Assembly (NCBI GenBank): GCA_038198445.1
Contig: JBBPZZ010000047.1
Span: forward strand, 1 to 33,925
Length of the DNA: 33,925 nucleotides
Source: JACDDK01 sp038198445
Lineage (GTDB): Bacteria > Actinomycetota > Rubrobacteria > Rubrobacterales > Rubrobacteraceae
Direction: 5' to 3'
In this document: positions 1 to 7,418 of the stretch, piece by piece
How the letters are laid out: every line of letters starts with the position of its first letter
Numbering within the stretch: position 1 is the first letter of the stretch
Position numbers and translations under genes: made by a program
Notes under the pieces: model-generated
Database searches by the model: none
The model's input: only the letters and a program-made list of their open reading frames with translations
Told to the model about the DNA's origin: nothing

Positions 1-1869
1 CAACTCGCCGGTCTCTATCTCGGGGGATTCATGCCAGAAAGCCGCCGTCTCTATCTCCGAAAAGTCGCGCACTACTAGTCAGTCGAGGTTGGCGAGGGCG
101 AGACGTTGGAGCTTACCGTTCGCCGCGCCGACGGCCGGGTTCTCGCCCATCACGAAGAAGCCCTTGCACCAGCCATCGACCATACCCATGATCGCCGGGT
201 AGATCGAATGGTCCCCCGTGATCCGCGGCAGATGGTCGAAGCAGTAGTCGTTCTCCTCCGTCGCCGCGTCCCCGTACCACGCCTTCATGAGGCTTACCAT
301 GTAGGCCCGCATGTTGCCCCAGTAGCCGGTCTTCGCGGCGTTGCGCTCGACGAACTCGTCGAGGTTCTGGTGCGCGTGGGCGTGCGGCATCGGGATGTAG
401 CCGGGGAGGATGTTGTAGAGGGTCGGGATGTCGGTGGAGCCCTGGATCGAGGCGTGGCCGCGCAGCGCGAGGATCCCACCTCCCGGCCGCCCGATGTTCC
501 CCAGAAGCAACTGCACGATGGACGCCGCCCGGATGTTCTGCACGCCGGTCGTGTGCTGGGTCCAGCCGACCGCGTAGCAGAAGGCCGAGGTCCGTTCTCT
601 GCCGGAGTTCTCGCACAGGGTCTCCGCGACCTGCAAGAACAACTCTTTCGGACAGCCGCAGATCCTCTCGACCATCTCCGGGGTGTAGCGGCGGTAGTGC
701 TTCTTCAACAGTTGGAAGACGGAGCGCGGGTGCTGGAGCGACGCGTCCATGTTCGGCGGCTCGCCGTGCTCCAGTTGCACCTCCTGCGCGTAGTGCGCCT
801 GCTCGCCGGTCACGCCACCCTGCTCGCGCCTGCCCGCCGCGCCGCTAACGCTCGCGCCCTCGTACTGCCAGGTGCCGACATCGTAGGAGCCGCTCTCCGG
901 GTCCCAGCCCGAGAAGAGACCGTCCAGGTCCTCCGTGTCGACGAACTCTTCGCTGACGATCGACGGCGCGTTGGTGTAGTGGACGACGTACTCTTTAAAG
1001 TACCGCTCGTTTTCGAGGATGTAGTTGATGACGCCGCCAAGGAAGGCGATGTCGGTGCCGGCCCGGATCGGGACGTGCAGGTTCGACATCGCGCTCGTCC
1101 GGGTGAAGCGCGGGTCCACGTGCATGACCTTCGCCCCCCGCTCCCTGGCCTCCATCACCCACTGAAACCCGACCGGATGGTTCTCGGCCATGTTCGAGCC
1201 CATGATGAGGATCGAGTCGGCGTTGGCGAGGTCTTGCTGGAACGTCGTCGCCCCTCCCCTCCCTAACGAGGTCCCGAGACTCGGGACCGTGGAGGAGTGT
1301 CATATCCTCGCCTGGTTCTCTATCTGCACCGCCCCCATCGCGGTGAAGAACTTCTTTATGAGGTAGTTCTCCTCGTTGTCCAGCGTCGCGCCCCCGAGAT
1401 GGGCGAACCCGAGCGTGCGGTGAAGGTGTTTGCCGTCCTCGTCCTGGTCTTGCCAGTTCTCCTCGCGGGTCTTTATGAGGCGGTCGGAGATCATATCCAC
1501 CGCCGTTTCGAGGTCCAGATCCTCCCACTCCGTCCCGTGCGGCCGGCGGTACTTGACCTTGTACTCGCGCGTCGGGCTCTGGACGAGGCCGCGGGAGGCG
1601 GCGCCCTTCGGGCAGAGACGTCCGCGGGAGATCGGGCTGTCGGGGTCACCTTCGATCTGGGTGACCTTCCCGCCCTTGACGAAGATCCGCTGCCCGCACC
1701 CGACGGCGCAGTACGGGCAGACGGACTTCACCACCTCGTCGGCTTCGGAGGTACGCGGCGCGAGATCCGCCGAACGCGACGACTGCGCGGAGCTGCCAAG
1801 CCCGAGGCGGTCCCCACCTACAAGCTGGCGCAATACCGGCCAGACTGGCATAGATCTACGCCTGCTCAT
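1..1869 (-). CDS. fdhA: Formate dehydrogenase alpha subunit, selenocysteine-containing, 3' end beyond window
   Basis: Molybdopterin/tungstopterin enzyme that oxidises formate to CO2. The ATG at 1867-1869 follows a strong GAGGAGGAG ribosome site. The N-terminus carries the [4Fe-4S] ligands C51, C54 and C58 (CPYCAVGC), and a fourth Cys in GRLCPKG. Reading stops at TGA 1300-1302 after ENQARI; the same frame resumes with HSSTVPSLGTSLGRGG and continues as a normal FDH (SILIMGSNMAENHP). The TGA is codon 190 and sits where the family has catalytic Sec or Cys followed by His, so I read it as Sec. A second in-frame TGA at 79-81 (codon 597) falls between ALANLD and LVVRDFSEIETAAFW, where relatives have Trp; this is a nonsense mutation, a sequencing error or further recoding. 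The gene is cut by the left edge. It is divergent from the nucleoside phosphorylase operon. Assignment is firm; whether the gene is intact is not. Confidence 0.9.
1262..1302 (-). promoter_or_regulatory. Candidate bacterial SECIS element after the Sec UGA of fdhA
   Basis: Immediately 3' of the UGA (minus strand) lies a perfect hairpin GGTCCCGA-GTC-TCGGGACC at 1288-1270. The apical AGTCT begins 22 nt from the U of UGA, the same distance as the GGUCU apical loop in the E. coli fdhF SECIS as I recall it. CTCCTCC right after the UGA can pair with GGAGGGG below the hairpin, with one G-U pair, giving an extended lower stem. This is how bacterial SelB-dependent Sec insertion signals are built. Function is inferred. 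Confidence 0.7.
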
Positions 1870-1884
1870 ACTCCTCCTCTATGG

Positions 1885-1902
1885 TGAACTCGTTGGAGTT
1901 CA
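1885..1902. promoter_or_regulatory. Inverted repeat in the fdhA 5' region
   Basis: TGAACTC-GTTG-GAGTTCA is a perfect 7-bp inverted repeat with a 4-bp spacer, just upstream of the fdhA ribosome site (start codon at 1869). It could be an operator or an mRNA hairpin controlling fdhA. No binding protein can be named. Confidence 0.4.
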
Positions 1903-2095
1903 TTGTCCTCAACCAGGGCCGTATTTACACAATGCAACAGTTAAGAGATCGTAAGGTTTCGGTAAAGAACGTTCCACAACGTCGATTACGCCAGGTGTGA
2001 TGAGGGATCTCCCACCGAATGTCCGGGCCGCGATCCTCCGTTATGATGGACAGGTGTTTTGATGTCGGCGGTAAGCTCGCGGAGGGTGCGGAGTT

Positions 2096-3370
2096 TTGTC
2101 CCTTGGAAACGCGGTACTCGATGCCATAGAGACCAAGAAGTTCGGCGGAACGCTCTCTGAAGAAGGGATCCAGGCGGTCGTCGAAGGCTATACCTCCGGC
2201 GAGATACCCGACTACCAGATGTCGGCGCTCTTGATGGCGGTCTTCATCCGGGGGATGGACTACGAAGAGACGCTGGCGCTAACCCGGACCATGGCGGAGT
2301 CTGGCGATACTTACTCGTTCCCGGAATGCGTGGATAAGCACTCGACGGGTGGGGTGGGAGATAAGATCTCCCTGACCGCCCTTCCCATAGTCGCAGCGTG
2401 CGGCGCCCCCGTCGCGAAGCTCTCCGGTCGAGGTCTTGGCACGACCGGCGGCACGATAGACAAGCTGGAGTCGATCCCCGGCTTCTCGGTAAACCTTTCG
2501 CGTGAGAAGTTCGAACGCCAGGTATCGGAGGTAGGACTCACGATAATCGAGGCTGGAGAGCTTGCGCCAGCGGACAAGGCCATCTACGCCCTGCGCGATA
2601 CCACAGGCACCGTCGATTCGCTCCCCCTCATCGGCTCATCCATCGTCTCTAAAAAAGTGGCGACCGGCGCCGGGCATCTACTTTACGACGTGAAGTGCGG
2701 CTCCGGAGCGTTCATGAAGACCCTGCAAGACGCCCGCGAGTTGGCCGAACTTTTGGTGAGCCTGAGCGAGTCGCTCGGCATCCGGGCATCGGCGCTTATA
2801 ACGGACATGGATAACCCGCTCGGCGCCGCCATCGGAAACTCCCTCGAAGTGCGCGAGAGCGTCCGCTTTCTGAAGAACGAACAAGTCCCCGAAGACCTCG
2901 CCAAAGAAGCCCGCCTCGTCGCCGTCCGCCTCCTCGAATTAAAAGGCGTCTCGGAACCAGAACGCGCCGTCGAAAACGCCCTCGTCTCCGGCGCGGCTTA
3001 CGAAAAGCTGCGCGAGTTCGTCCACGCCCAGGGTGGCGCCGCGGACACTCTGGACGACCTGCCCGTCTCAAGCGAGACGCGGCAGGTCACCGCGCCGCGC
3101 ACCGGATACGTCGCCCGTTTCGGCGCTCTCGGCATAGGACGGGCCGCGCTGGCGCTCGGGGCGGGGCGGGAGAAGAAGGGCGACGCGATAGATTATGGCG
3201 CGGGAGTCGAGGTGCTGGTGAAGACCGGCGACGAAGTCGAGCGAGGTCAGCCGGTCGCCCGCCTGTATGGCGTCCGCCAGGTAGAGTGGGCCGAACGTCT
3301 GGTACTCGACGCCCTGGAACTCTCCGATGAGACCATCGAGGCGCACCCTGCTATCCTTGACAGCCTGTGA
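2096..3370 (+). CDS. deoA: Pyrimidine-nucleoside / thymidine phosphorylase
   Basis: Cytosolic enzyme that splits thymidine, uridine or related nucleosides with phosphate, giving the free base and (deoxy)ribose-1-phosphate. The 424-aa length is normal for the family. The N-terminal helical domain (SEEGIQAVVEGYTSGEIPDYQM) leads into the diagnostic phosphate-binding stretch DKHSTGGVGDK and the following AKLSGRGLGTTGGTIDKLES; the C-terminal domain is complete. The start is TTG at 2096 behind GGAGGG at 2081-2086; the frame is closed upstream by a TAA at 2072, so no better start exists. It is followed after 45 bp by a purine-type phosphorylase, so the two form a nucleoside-salvage unit. Whether it prefers thymidine only (DeoA) or both pyrimidines (Pdp) cannot be told from sequence alone. 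Confidence 0.93.
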   Translation: MSLGNAVLDAIETKKFGGTLSEEGIQAVVEGYTSGEIPDYQMSALLMAVFIRGMDYEETLALTRTMAESGDTYSFPECVDKHSTGGVGDKISLTALPIVAACGAPVAKLSGRGLGTTGGTIDKLESIPGFSVNLSREKFERQVSEVGLTIIEAGELAPADKAIYALRDTTGTVDSLPLIGSSIVSKKVATGAGHLLYDVKCGSGAFMKTLQDARELAELLVSLSESLGIRASALITDMDNPLGAAIGNSLEVRESVRFLKNEQVPEDLAKEARLVAVRLLELKGVSEPERAVENALVSGAAYEKLREFVHAQGGAADTLDDLPVSSETRQVTAPRTGYVARFGALGIGRAALALGAGREKKGDAIDYGAGVEVLVKTGDEVERGQPVARLYGVRQVEWAERLVLDALELSDETIEAHPAILDSL

Positions 3371-3415
3371 GCAGTAGAGCCGAACGAGAGCTAACAACGA
3401 CCGAGGGGAGAACAA

Positions 3416-4132
3416 ATGAGTCCAGTCCATGTGCGGGCGGAGCCGGGAGATTTCGCGGAGAGCGTGTTGTTGCCGGGAGATTCCCGGCGGGCGAAGTACA
3501 TCGCGGATAACTTCTTCGAAGACGCGCGGCTAATAACGGAGGAACGCGGGATGCTCGGATACACCGGCTCCTACAAGGGGAAGCCGGTCTCGGTACAGAC
3601 GACGGGCATGGGCTGTCCCAGCGCTTCGATCGTGACGGAAGAGTTGATCCAACTCGGCGCAAAGAACCTATTGCGCGTCGGGACCTGCGGCGGTTATCAC
3701 GGAGAGCTTCAGCTAGGCGACCTCATAATCGCAACCGCCGCCACCCCGCAAGACGGGACGGTCTCGGCGCTTACCCAGGGTGTCCCCTACGCCCCGGCGG
3801 CGAGCTTCGACGTCGTCCACGCCGCCCATCACGCAGCCGAGAGCGCCGGTACGCGGACCTTCACCGGCCCGATTGTCAGTTCGGACCTCTTCTACGATCC
3901 AGAGGAAGACCCGGCGGCTCTGTGGAGCGACCTCGGGGTGCTCGCCGTAGAGATGGAGGCGGCGGCCATCTTCACGATAGCCGCCATGCGCGGCGTAAAG
4001 GCCGGTTGTTTGCTCACCGTCTCCGACACCATCGGGACGGAGGCCGTGATTCGTATAGAGGACTCCGCCCTCAAGGACGCCGTGGATAACATGATGACGC
4101 TGGCGCTGGACACCCTGGGCGCCTTAAACTAG
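3416..4132 (+). CDS. deoD: Purine-nucleoside phosphorylase, DeoD/Udp (NP-I) family
   Basis: Phosphorolysis of purine nucleosides to base plus (deoxy)ribose-1-phosphate. The 238-aa protein has the hexameric NP-I hallmarks: LLPGDSRRAKYIADNF near the N-terminus (phosphate-binding GD-R), TTGMGCPSASI, the LRVGTCGGY loop, and VEMEAAAIF (ribose-binding Met-Glu) with LTVSDTI near the C-terminus, where the Asp is the purine-type catalytic acid; this favours DeoD over uridine phosphorylase. The start ATG has AGGGGAG upstream. It lies 45 bp behind deoA on the same strand, consistent with a shared transcript for nucleoside salvage, and 86 bp before the BchN-like gene. Confidence 0.88.
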   Translation: MSPVHVRAEPGDFAESVLLPGDSRRAKYIADNFFEDARLITEERGMLGYTGSYKGKPVSVQTTGMGCPSASIVTEELIQLGAKNLLRVGTCGGYHGELQLGDLIIATAATPQDGTVSALTQGVPYAPAASFDVVHAAHHAAESAGTRTFTGPIVSSDLFYDPEEDPAALWSDLGVLAVEMEAAAIFTIAAMRGVKAGCLLTVSDTIGTEAVIRIEDSALKDAVDNMMTLALDTLGALN

Positions 4133-4149
4133 TATCTCCGTCAGGGAGA

Positions 4150-4164
4150 CGCCAGGGCCTGGCG
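4150..4164. promoter_or_regulatory. Dyad CGCCAGG-G-CCTGGCG upstream of the BchN-like gene
   Basis: A perfect 7-1-7 dyad in the 86-bp gap between deoD and the BchN-like gene. It is the only obvious symmetric element there and could be an operator giving the BchNB-like genes their own control. In GC-rich DNA this may be chance. Confidence 0.25.
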
Positions 4165-4218
4165 GGGGAACCGGCTCGCGTCTCGGATAAGACCTCGGGA
4201 GGAGTCTGAGGAGGACTT

Positions 4219-5526
4219 TTGACGATCCTCAACGAGTCGGGCATACCGGACGTACTGTCGCCGCTGCATGGCGTAAACGAGTTGGTTGAGAAACTTCCAG
4301 GCGCCGTGGTGGCCGTGATCGGCACCCGCGCCGAAGCGTATCTGGCCCAGTCACTCAAAAGCGCTCTGGAGGGCGGGTCTCCAACCGCCCGGCGCAACCC
4401 AAAGACGCTCTTCGTGGTCCTCGACCCGGCGGAGACGCCGGAGGGAGGCAGGATCGCGTCGCGCCTCATCGCCGAGGCAGCCGGCATCAGCGGGACGAGG
4501 ATGATGCTGCTGGCGGGGGGCCGTTCGGCGGAGTTGATCGGTGTGGACATCGAGTTCGAGGCCCGGATGGTCTCCCGCCGGCTGGACATTCCGGTAAACA
4601 CTATCTCTCTTGACCCGGACCCCGAGTTTCCCGGATGCCTCTGCACCGACCTCGAAGACCACGCGCTTGCCTCCCTGGTAGAGCTCTGCCCAACCGGCAC
4701 ATCGGACAGATTGGAGATGCCCGCTCAGAATCCGAAACAGGGTGGTCTCTTCGGAAGCTTCCGCGGCCGGGGCCGGGAAGACACCCGCGCCGGACAGCGG
4801 CCCGTAGTTCTTCTAGGCTCCTCAGGCGAACTCGAGGCAGACCTGGGCCGGGCCGGCGTCGAGGTGGCGGGCAGCGTACCGGGACAGGATGTCTCAGCCC
4901 TGCCCGCCATAGGAGAAGGAACCCTCGTAGCCATGACCAGCCCGCATCTGAAAGCTTCGCAAGCAGCCGGAGAGCGTGGCGCGAAGGTGGTACGGACCCT
5001 TATTCCCATCGGCATCGACGGAACGGCGCGCTTTATACAGGACGTGGCCGCCGCCGCGGGCACGGAGGCCAACGAGATGGGCCGGGCAAGGGCGGCGTGG
5101 GAGAGTATGGAGCACCTCAGAAACCGTATCCGGGGGAAGAGGGTCTTCTTTGCCGGAGACACGGGTTTCGAGATACCGCTCGCCCGCTTCCTGGCCGACG
5201 CCGGAGCCGTGGTGCTGGAGGTCGGCGCGCCCCGGCTGGACAAGCGGTTCCTCGCGGAAGAGATACAGGCGCTCGGCGCGGATGTGGACGTGGTCGAGCT
5301 ACCGGACTGGCGCGGCCAGATCAAACGCGCCGACGAAACCCGTCCGGACGTCGTGATCTCCAGCCCCGGACTCTACGCGCCGCTCGTCGCCCGGGGACAC
5401 TTGTGCCGCTCCGCGCGCGACCTACTCGACGTTGGCGCGCATGGCTACGATGGCGCCCGGCTCATCCTGGAACTTTTGGTCCGCACCTTCGAGCGGGCCG
5501 AGACCCTGGACTCCATAAGCCTGTGA
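4219..5526 (+). CDS. BchN/ChlN-like nitrogenase-fold protein lacking cluster cysteines
   Basis: A 435-aa member of the nitrogenase component-1 / oxidoreductase superfamily, closest by eye to BchN of dark-operative protochlorophyllide reductase. SPLHGVNELVEK aligns with BchN CGLTCVGWLYQK, IGTRAEAYLAQ with VGTRTCAHLLQ, AGGRSAELIGVDI with GSCPSEVIKLDL, and the C-terminus VGAHGYDGARLILELL with IHGFDQAGDLAELF. In BchN the three Cys at these places hold the [4Fe-4S] NB cluster; here they are S14, E39 and G101, so the cluster cannot be held in the usual way. A low-complexity insert rich in G and R lies near residues 173-190. The start is TTG after GAGGAGG. It is followed 16 bp later by a BchB-like gene, so the pair probably forms a heterotetramer. 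The substrate is unknown, and no BchL-like reductase is in the window. Confidence 0.75.
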   Translation: MTILNESGIPDVLSPLHGVNELVEKLPGAVVAVIGTRAEAYLAQSLKSALEGGSPTARRNPKTLFVVLDPAETPEGGRIASRLIAEAAGISGTRMMLLAGGRSAELIGVDIEFEARMVSRRLDIPVNTISLDPDPEFPGCLCTDLEDHALASLVELCPTGTSDRLEMPAQNPKQGGLFGSFRGRGREDTRAGQRPVVLLGSSGELEADLGRAGVEVAGSVPGQDVSALPAIGEGTLVAMTSPHLKASQAAGERGAKVVRTLIPIGIDGTARFIQDVAAAAGTEANEMGRARAAWESMEHLRNRIRGKRVFFAGDTGFEIPLARFLADAGAVVLEVGAPRLDKRFLAEEIQALGADVDVVELPDWRGQIKRADETRPDVVISSPGLYAPLVARGHLCRSARDLLDVGAHGYDGARLILELLVRTFERAETLDSISL

Positions 5527-5542
5527 GCGCCGTGAGGGACGC

Positions 5543-6988
5543 TTGAGGCTGCTGCGCGGCGTCTACGAGGGACCGGGGAGCCACGGAATACTGCGCGTGG
5601 CGGCCAGCATGAACGGCGTTCATGGCGTGCTGCGGGCGCTCCCGAACGAGGGGTATTTCCATACTTTATATAATTCCTGGTCCCGCACCGGAGAGTCTCC
5701 GCCGGTTACCCTCTCACCCATGTGGAAGATGGACTCGCTACCGGAGAGCACTACAGTCCCAGGACATCTCGGTCGGGACCTATCAGGTGTTACGCGCCGC
5801 CACCCGGAGACGGAGACCGTTATCCTCGCCCGCTCGGACACCGCGCTACTTTCGGGAGAGGAGGTCCCGGCGACCTCCTTCCCCGAAAACTCTGACACCG
5901 GACTCGCCCCGAAGCTCATCACCTGCGGGTGGGAGTCGCCCGCTGTTGGTGAGATGGAGGCCACGGATCTCGCGCTGGAAGACCTCGTCCGGGCGCACGC
6001 CGGGAAGCGCGAGAGAAGTGCCGACCCGACCGTCAACGTCTTCGGCCCACCCATATTCAACCCTGGCGCGGCCGCCGAATACGAGGAAGCCGAGCGGCTC
6101 CTGGCCCTGATCGGGGTGGAGGTAAACGCCCGCGTGCCGCTCGACGCAAGCGTCCGGGACCTCTCCCGGTTGCCGAGGGCGTGGGCCAACCTGCTCCTGT
6201 ACCGGGAGACCGGCGAGTCGGCGACACTGTATCTACAGGACGAGTTCGGGATGCAGCGGGTGACGACGCCAATGGTCGGCTCCGCCGGGACGGGCTCGGT
6301 TCTCCGGTCGGTCGGGGATCTGTGCAACCTGGACGGGAGCAAAGTCCAGCGCGTGATCTGGGGAGAGCTGGCCCGCACCACGAAGCTGCCGTGGTACTCC
6401 CGGCTCGCCACGCCCGAGACCTTCCAGGGCCGGCGGGTCGCCATCTTCGGGGACTTCACCTACACCCTGGGCCTCGGATACGCGCTGGCGCGGGAGGTTG
6501 GGTTCGAGGTCGCCCCATGCGGCACGTATCTAACCCACCTCGAACGCGACTTCCTCTTCCACGCGCACACCTTCACCGAAGACGCCTTCGTCACCGACGA
6601 CCCGGACGAGGTGGCGAACCGTATAGAAGAATCCAGGCCGGACCTACTCATCGGCACCCACCTCGAAGGAGAGGTCGCCGAAGGACTGAACATTCCCTTC
6701 CTCCCACTCTGCCCGCCTGTCTCCTCGCACCCGTTCGTGCAACGTCCGCTGATGGGCTACGCGGGCTCCAGCGTGCTCGCCGACGCCCTGGACAGGTCCC
6801 CGCGCCGCGCGGAAGAGAAGGCCAGGGTCCTTCCCGCCGGTCTACCGTGGTCTGACGAGGCGCTTGACGAGTTGGAAGAAATTCCGGCCTTCCTCCGTGG
6901 CCGCGCCCGGCGTCTGTCCGAGGAACGAGCCCGCAAGCTCAACGCACCAGAGGTAACGGCCGATATCCTCGGAGACTCGCGCCTCTGA
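5543..6988 (+). CDS. BchB/ChlB-like protein with PCP_red C-terminal domain
   Basis: A 481-aa partner of the preceding BchN-like protein. The N-terminus (VYEGPGSHGILRVAASMNGVHGVLRA) follows BchB (YEG...R.A..M.GVH); E36 stands where BchB has the unusual Asp ligand of the NB cluster. The middle has LPWYSR and VAIFGDFTYTLGLGYALAREVGFE, and CGTYLTH, as in BchB. The last 50 residues (WSDEALDELEEIPAFLRGRARR) form the small PCP_red domain typical of BchB. The start is TTG at 5543. BchNB reduces protochlorophyllide using electrons from BchL; here the organism shows no sign of photosynthesis in this window, so another tetrapyrrole or a regulatory role is equally possible. Homologues of chlorophyll-biosynthesis proteins have been reported in Rubrobacter, as I recall. 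Confidence 0.78.
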   Translation: MRLLRGVYEGPGSHGILRVAASMNGVHGVLRALPNEGYFHTLYNSWSRTGESPPVTLSPMWKMDSLPESTTVPGHLGRDLSGVTRRHPETETVILARSDTALLSGEEVPATSFPENSDTGLAPKLITCGWESPAVGEMEATDLALEDLVRAHAGKRERSADPTVNVFGPPIFNPGAAAEYEEAERLLALIGVEVNARVPLDASVRDLSRLPRAWANLLLYRETGESATLYLQDEFGMQRVTTPMVGSAGTGSVLRSVGDLCNLDGSKVQRVIWGELARTTKLPWYSRLATPETFQGRRVAIFGDFTYTLGLGYALAREVGFEVAPCGTYLTHLERDFLFHAHTFTEDAFVTDDPDEVANRIEESRPDLLIGTHLEGEVAEGLNIPFLPLCPPVSSHPFVQRPLMGYAGSSVLADALDRSPRRAEEKARVLPAGLPWSDEALDELEEIPAFLRGRARRLSEERARKLNAPEVTADILGDSRL

Positions 6989-7006
6989 TCCATCATGCCA
7001 TCCCGG

Positions 7007-7012
7007 TATAAT
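7007..7012 (+). promoter_or_regulatory. TATAAT -10 box, leaderless promoter
   Basis: A perfect TATAAT lies 7 nt before the ATG at 7020, and no ribosome site can be seen. This spacing puts the transcription start at or next to the start codon, the layout of leaderless genes in Actinobacteria. No good -35 box is visible. Confidence 0.6.
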
Positions 7013-7019
7013 CCCCGGC

Positions 7020-7295
7020 ATGGGAATTAGAGACTTTATCCAGTACTTGAAGGAGCACCAGCAAAAAGCCGGACGCGCCGCGGACCTCTCGAATGCCGAA
7101 CGCGAGGAGACGCTTCAGGAGGCCGAGAGGATGGTCGGCATGGCGGATGCCGCCGTCAAGGAGCTTGAGTCGGTTATCAACAACCGCCGCATCAACCTCC
7201 CCGAAGAGCACGCCATCCGCTTCGCCCAGGACGTCTTCCGCCACCTGAGCGACGAAGAGGAGAAGGTGAAAGAGGAGCTACGCGCGAGCACCTGA
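7020..7295 (+). CDS. Small helical protein of unknown function
   Basis: A 91-aa, highly charged, Cys-free protein without signal peptide or membrane segment; it looks almost entirely alpha-helical, with possible coiled coil (EREETLQEAERMVGMADAAVKELE and a C-terminal DEEEKVKEELR). I do not recognise a family. It starts 31 bp after the BchB-like gene, but has its own TATAAT box 7 nt before the ATG and no Shine-Dalgarno, so it is probably transcribed as a leaderless mRNA. Codon use matches the neighbours, supporting a real gene. Confidence 0.75.
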   Translation: MGIRDFIQYLKEHQQKAGRAADLSNAEREETLQEAERMVGMADAAVKELESVINNRRINLPEEHAIRFAQDVFRHLSDEEEKVKEELRAST

Positions 7296-7418
7296 AGTCG
7301 TTAACCGGCCGCCACTACTCAAGCAAGGTGACACGGCAGGCATCATCTTCCCCGAGCCTCCGTCGTGGCGCCGCGCCGGTCCGATGTTTACTCTGCCTGT
7401 TGGTGTTCGCGCCGCCTG

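Noticed and set aside
106..1266. 386-aa plus-strand reading frame opposite fdhA
   Set aside because: Antisense to a clearly recognisable FDH; Arg/Val-rich composition is typical of GC-rich shadow frames.
1811..1869. Tat signal peptide at the FDH N-terminus (SRRRS)
   Set aside because: Arginines are present but no hydrophobic stretch follows; the segment WPVLRQLVGGDRLG is a conserved cytosolic N-terminus in this FDH group as I recall.
4635..5546. 303-aa plus-strand frame inside the BchN-like gene
   Set aside because: Extremely Arg/Gly/Pro-rich shadow in another frame of a recognisable gene.
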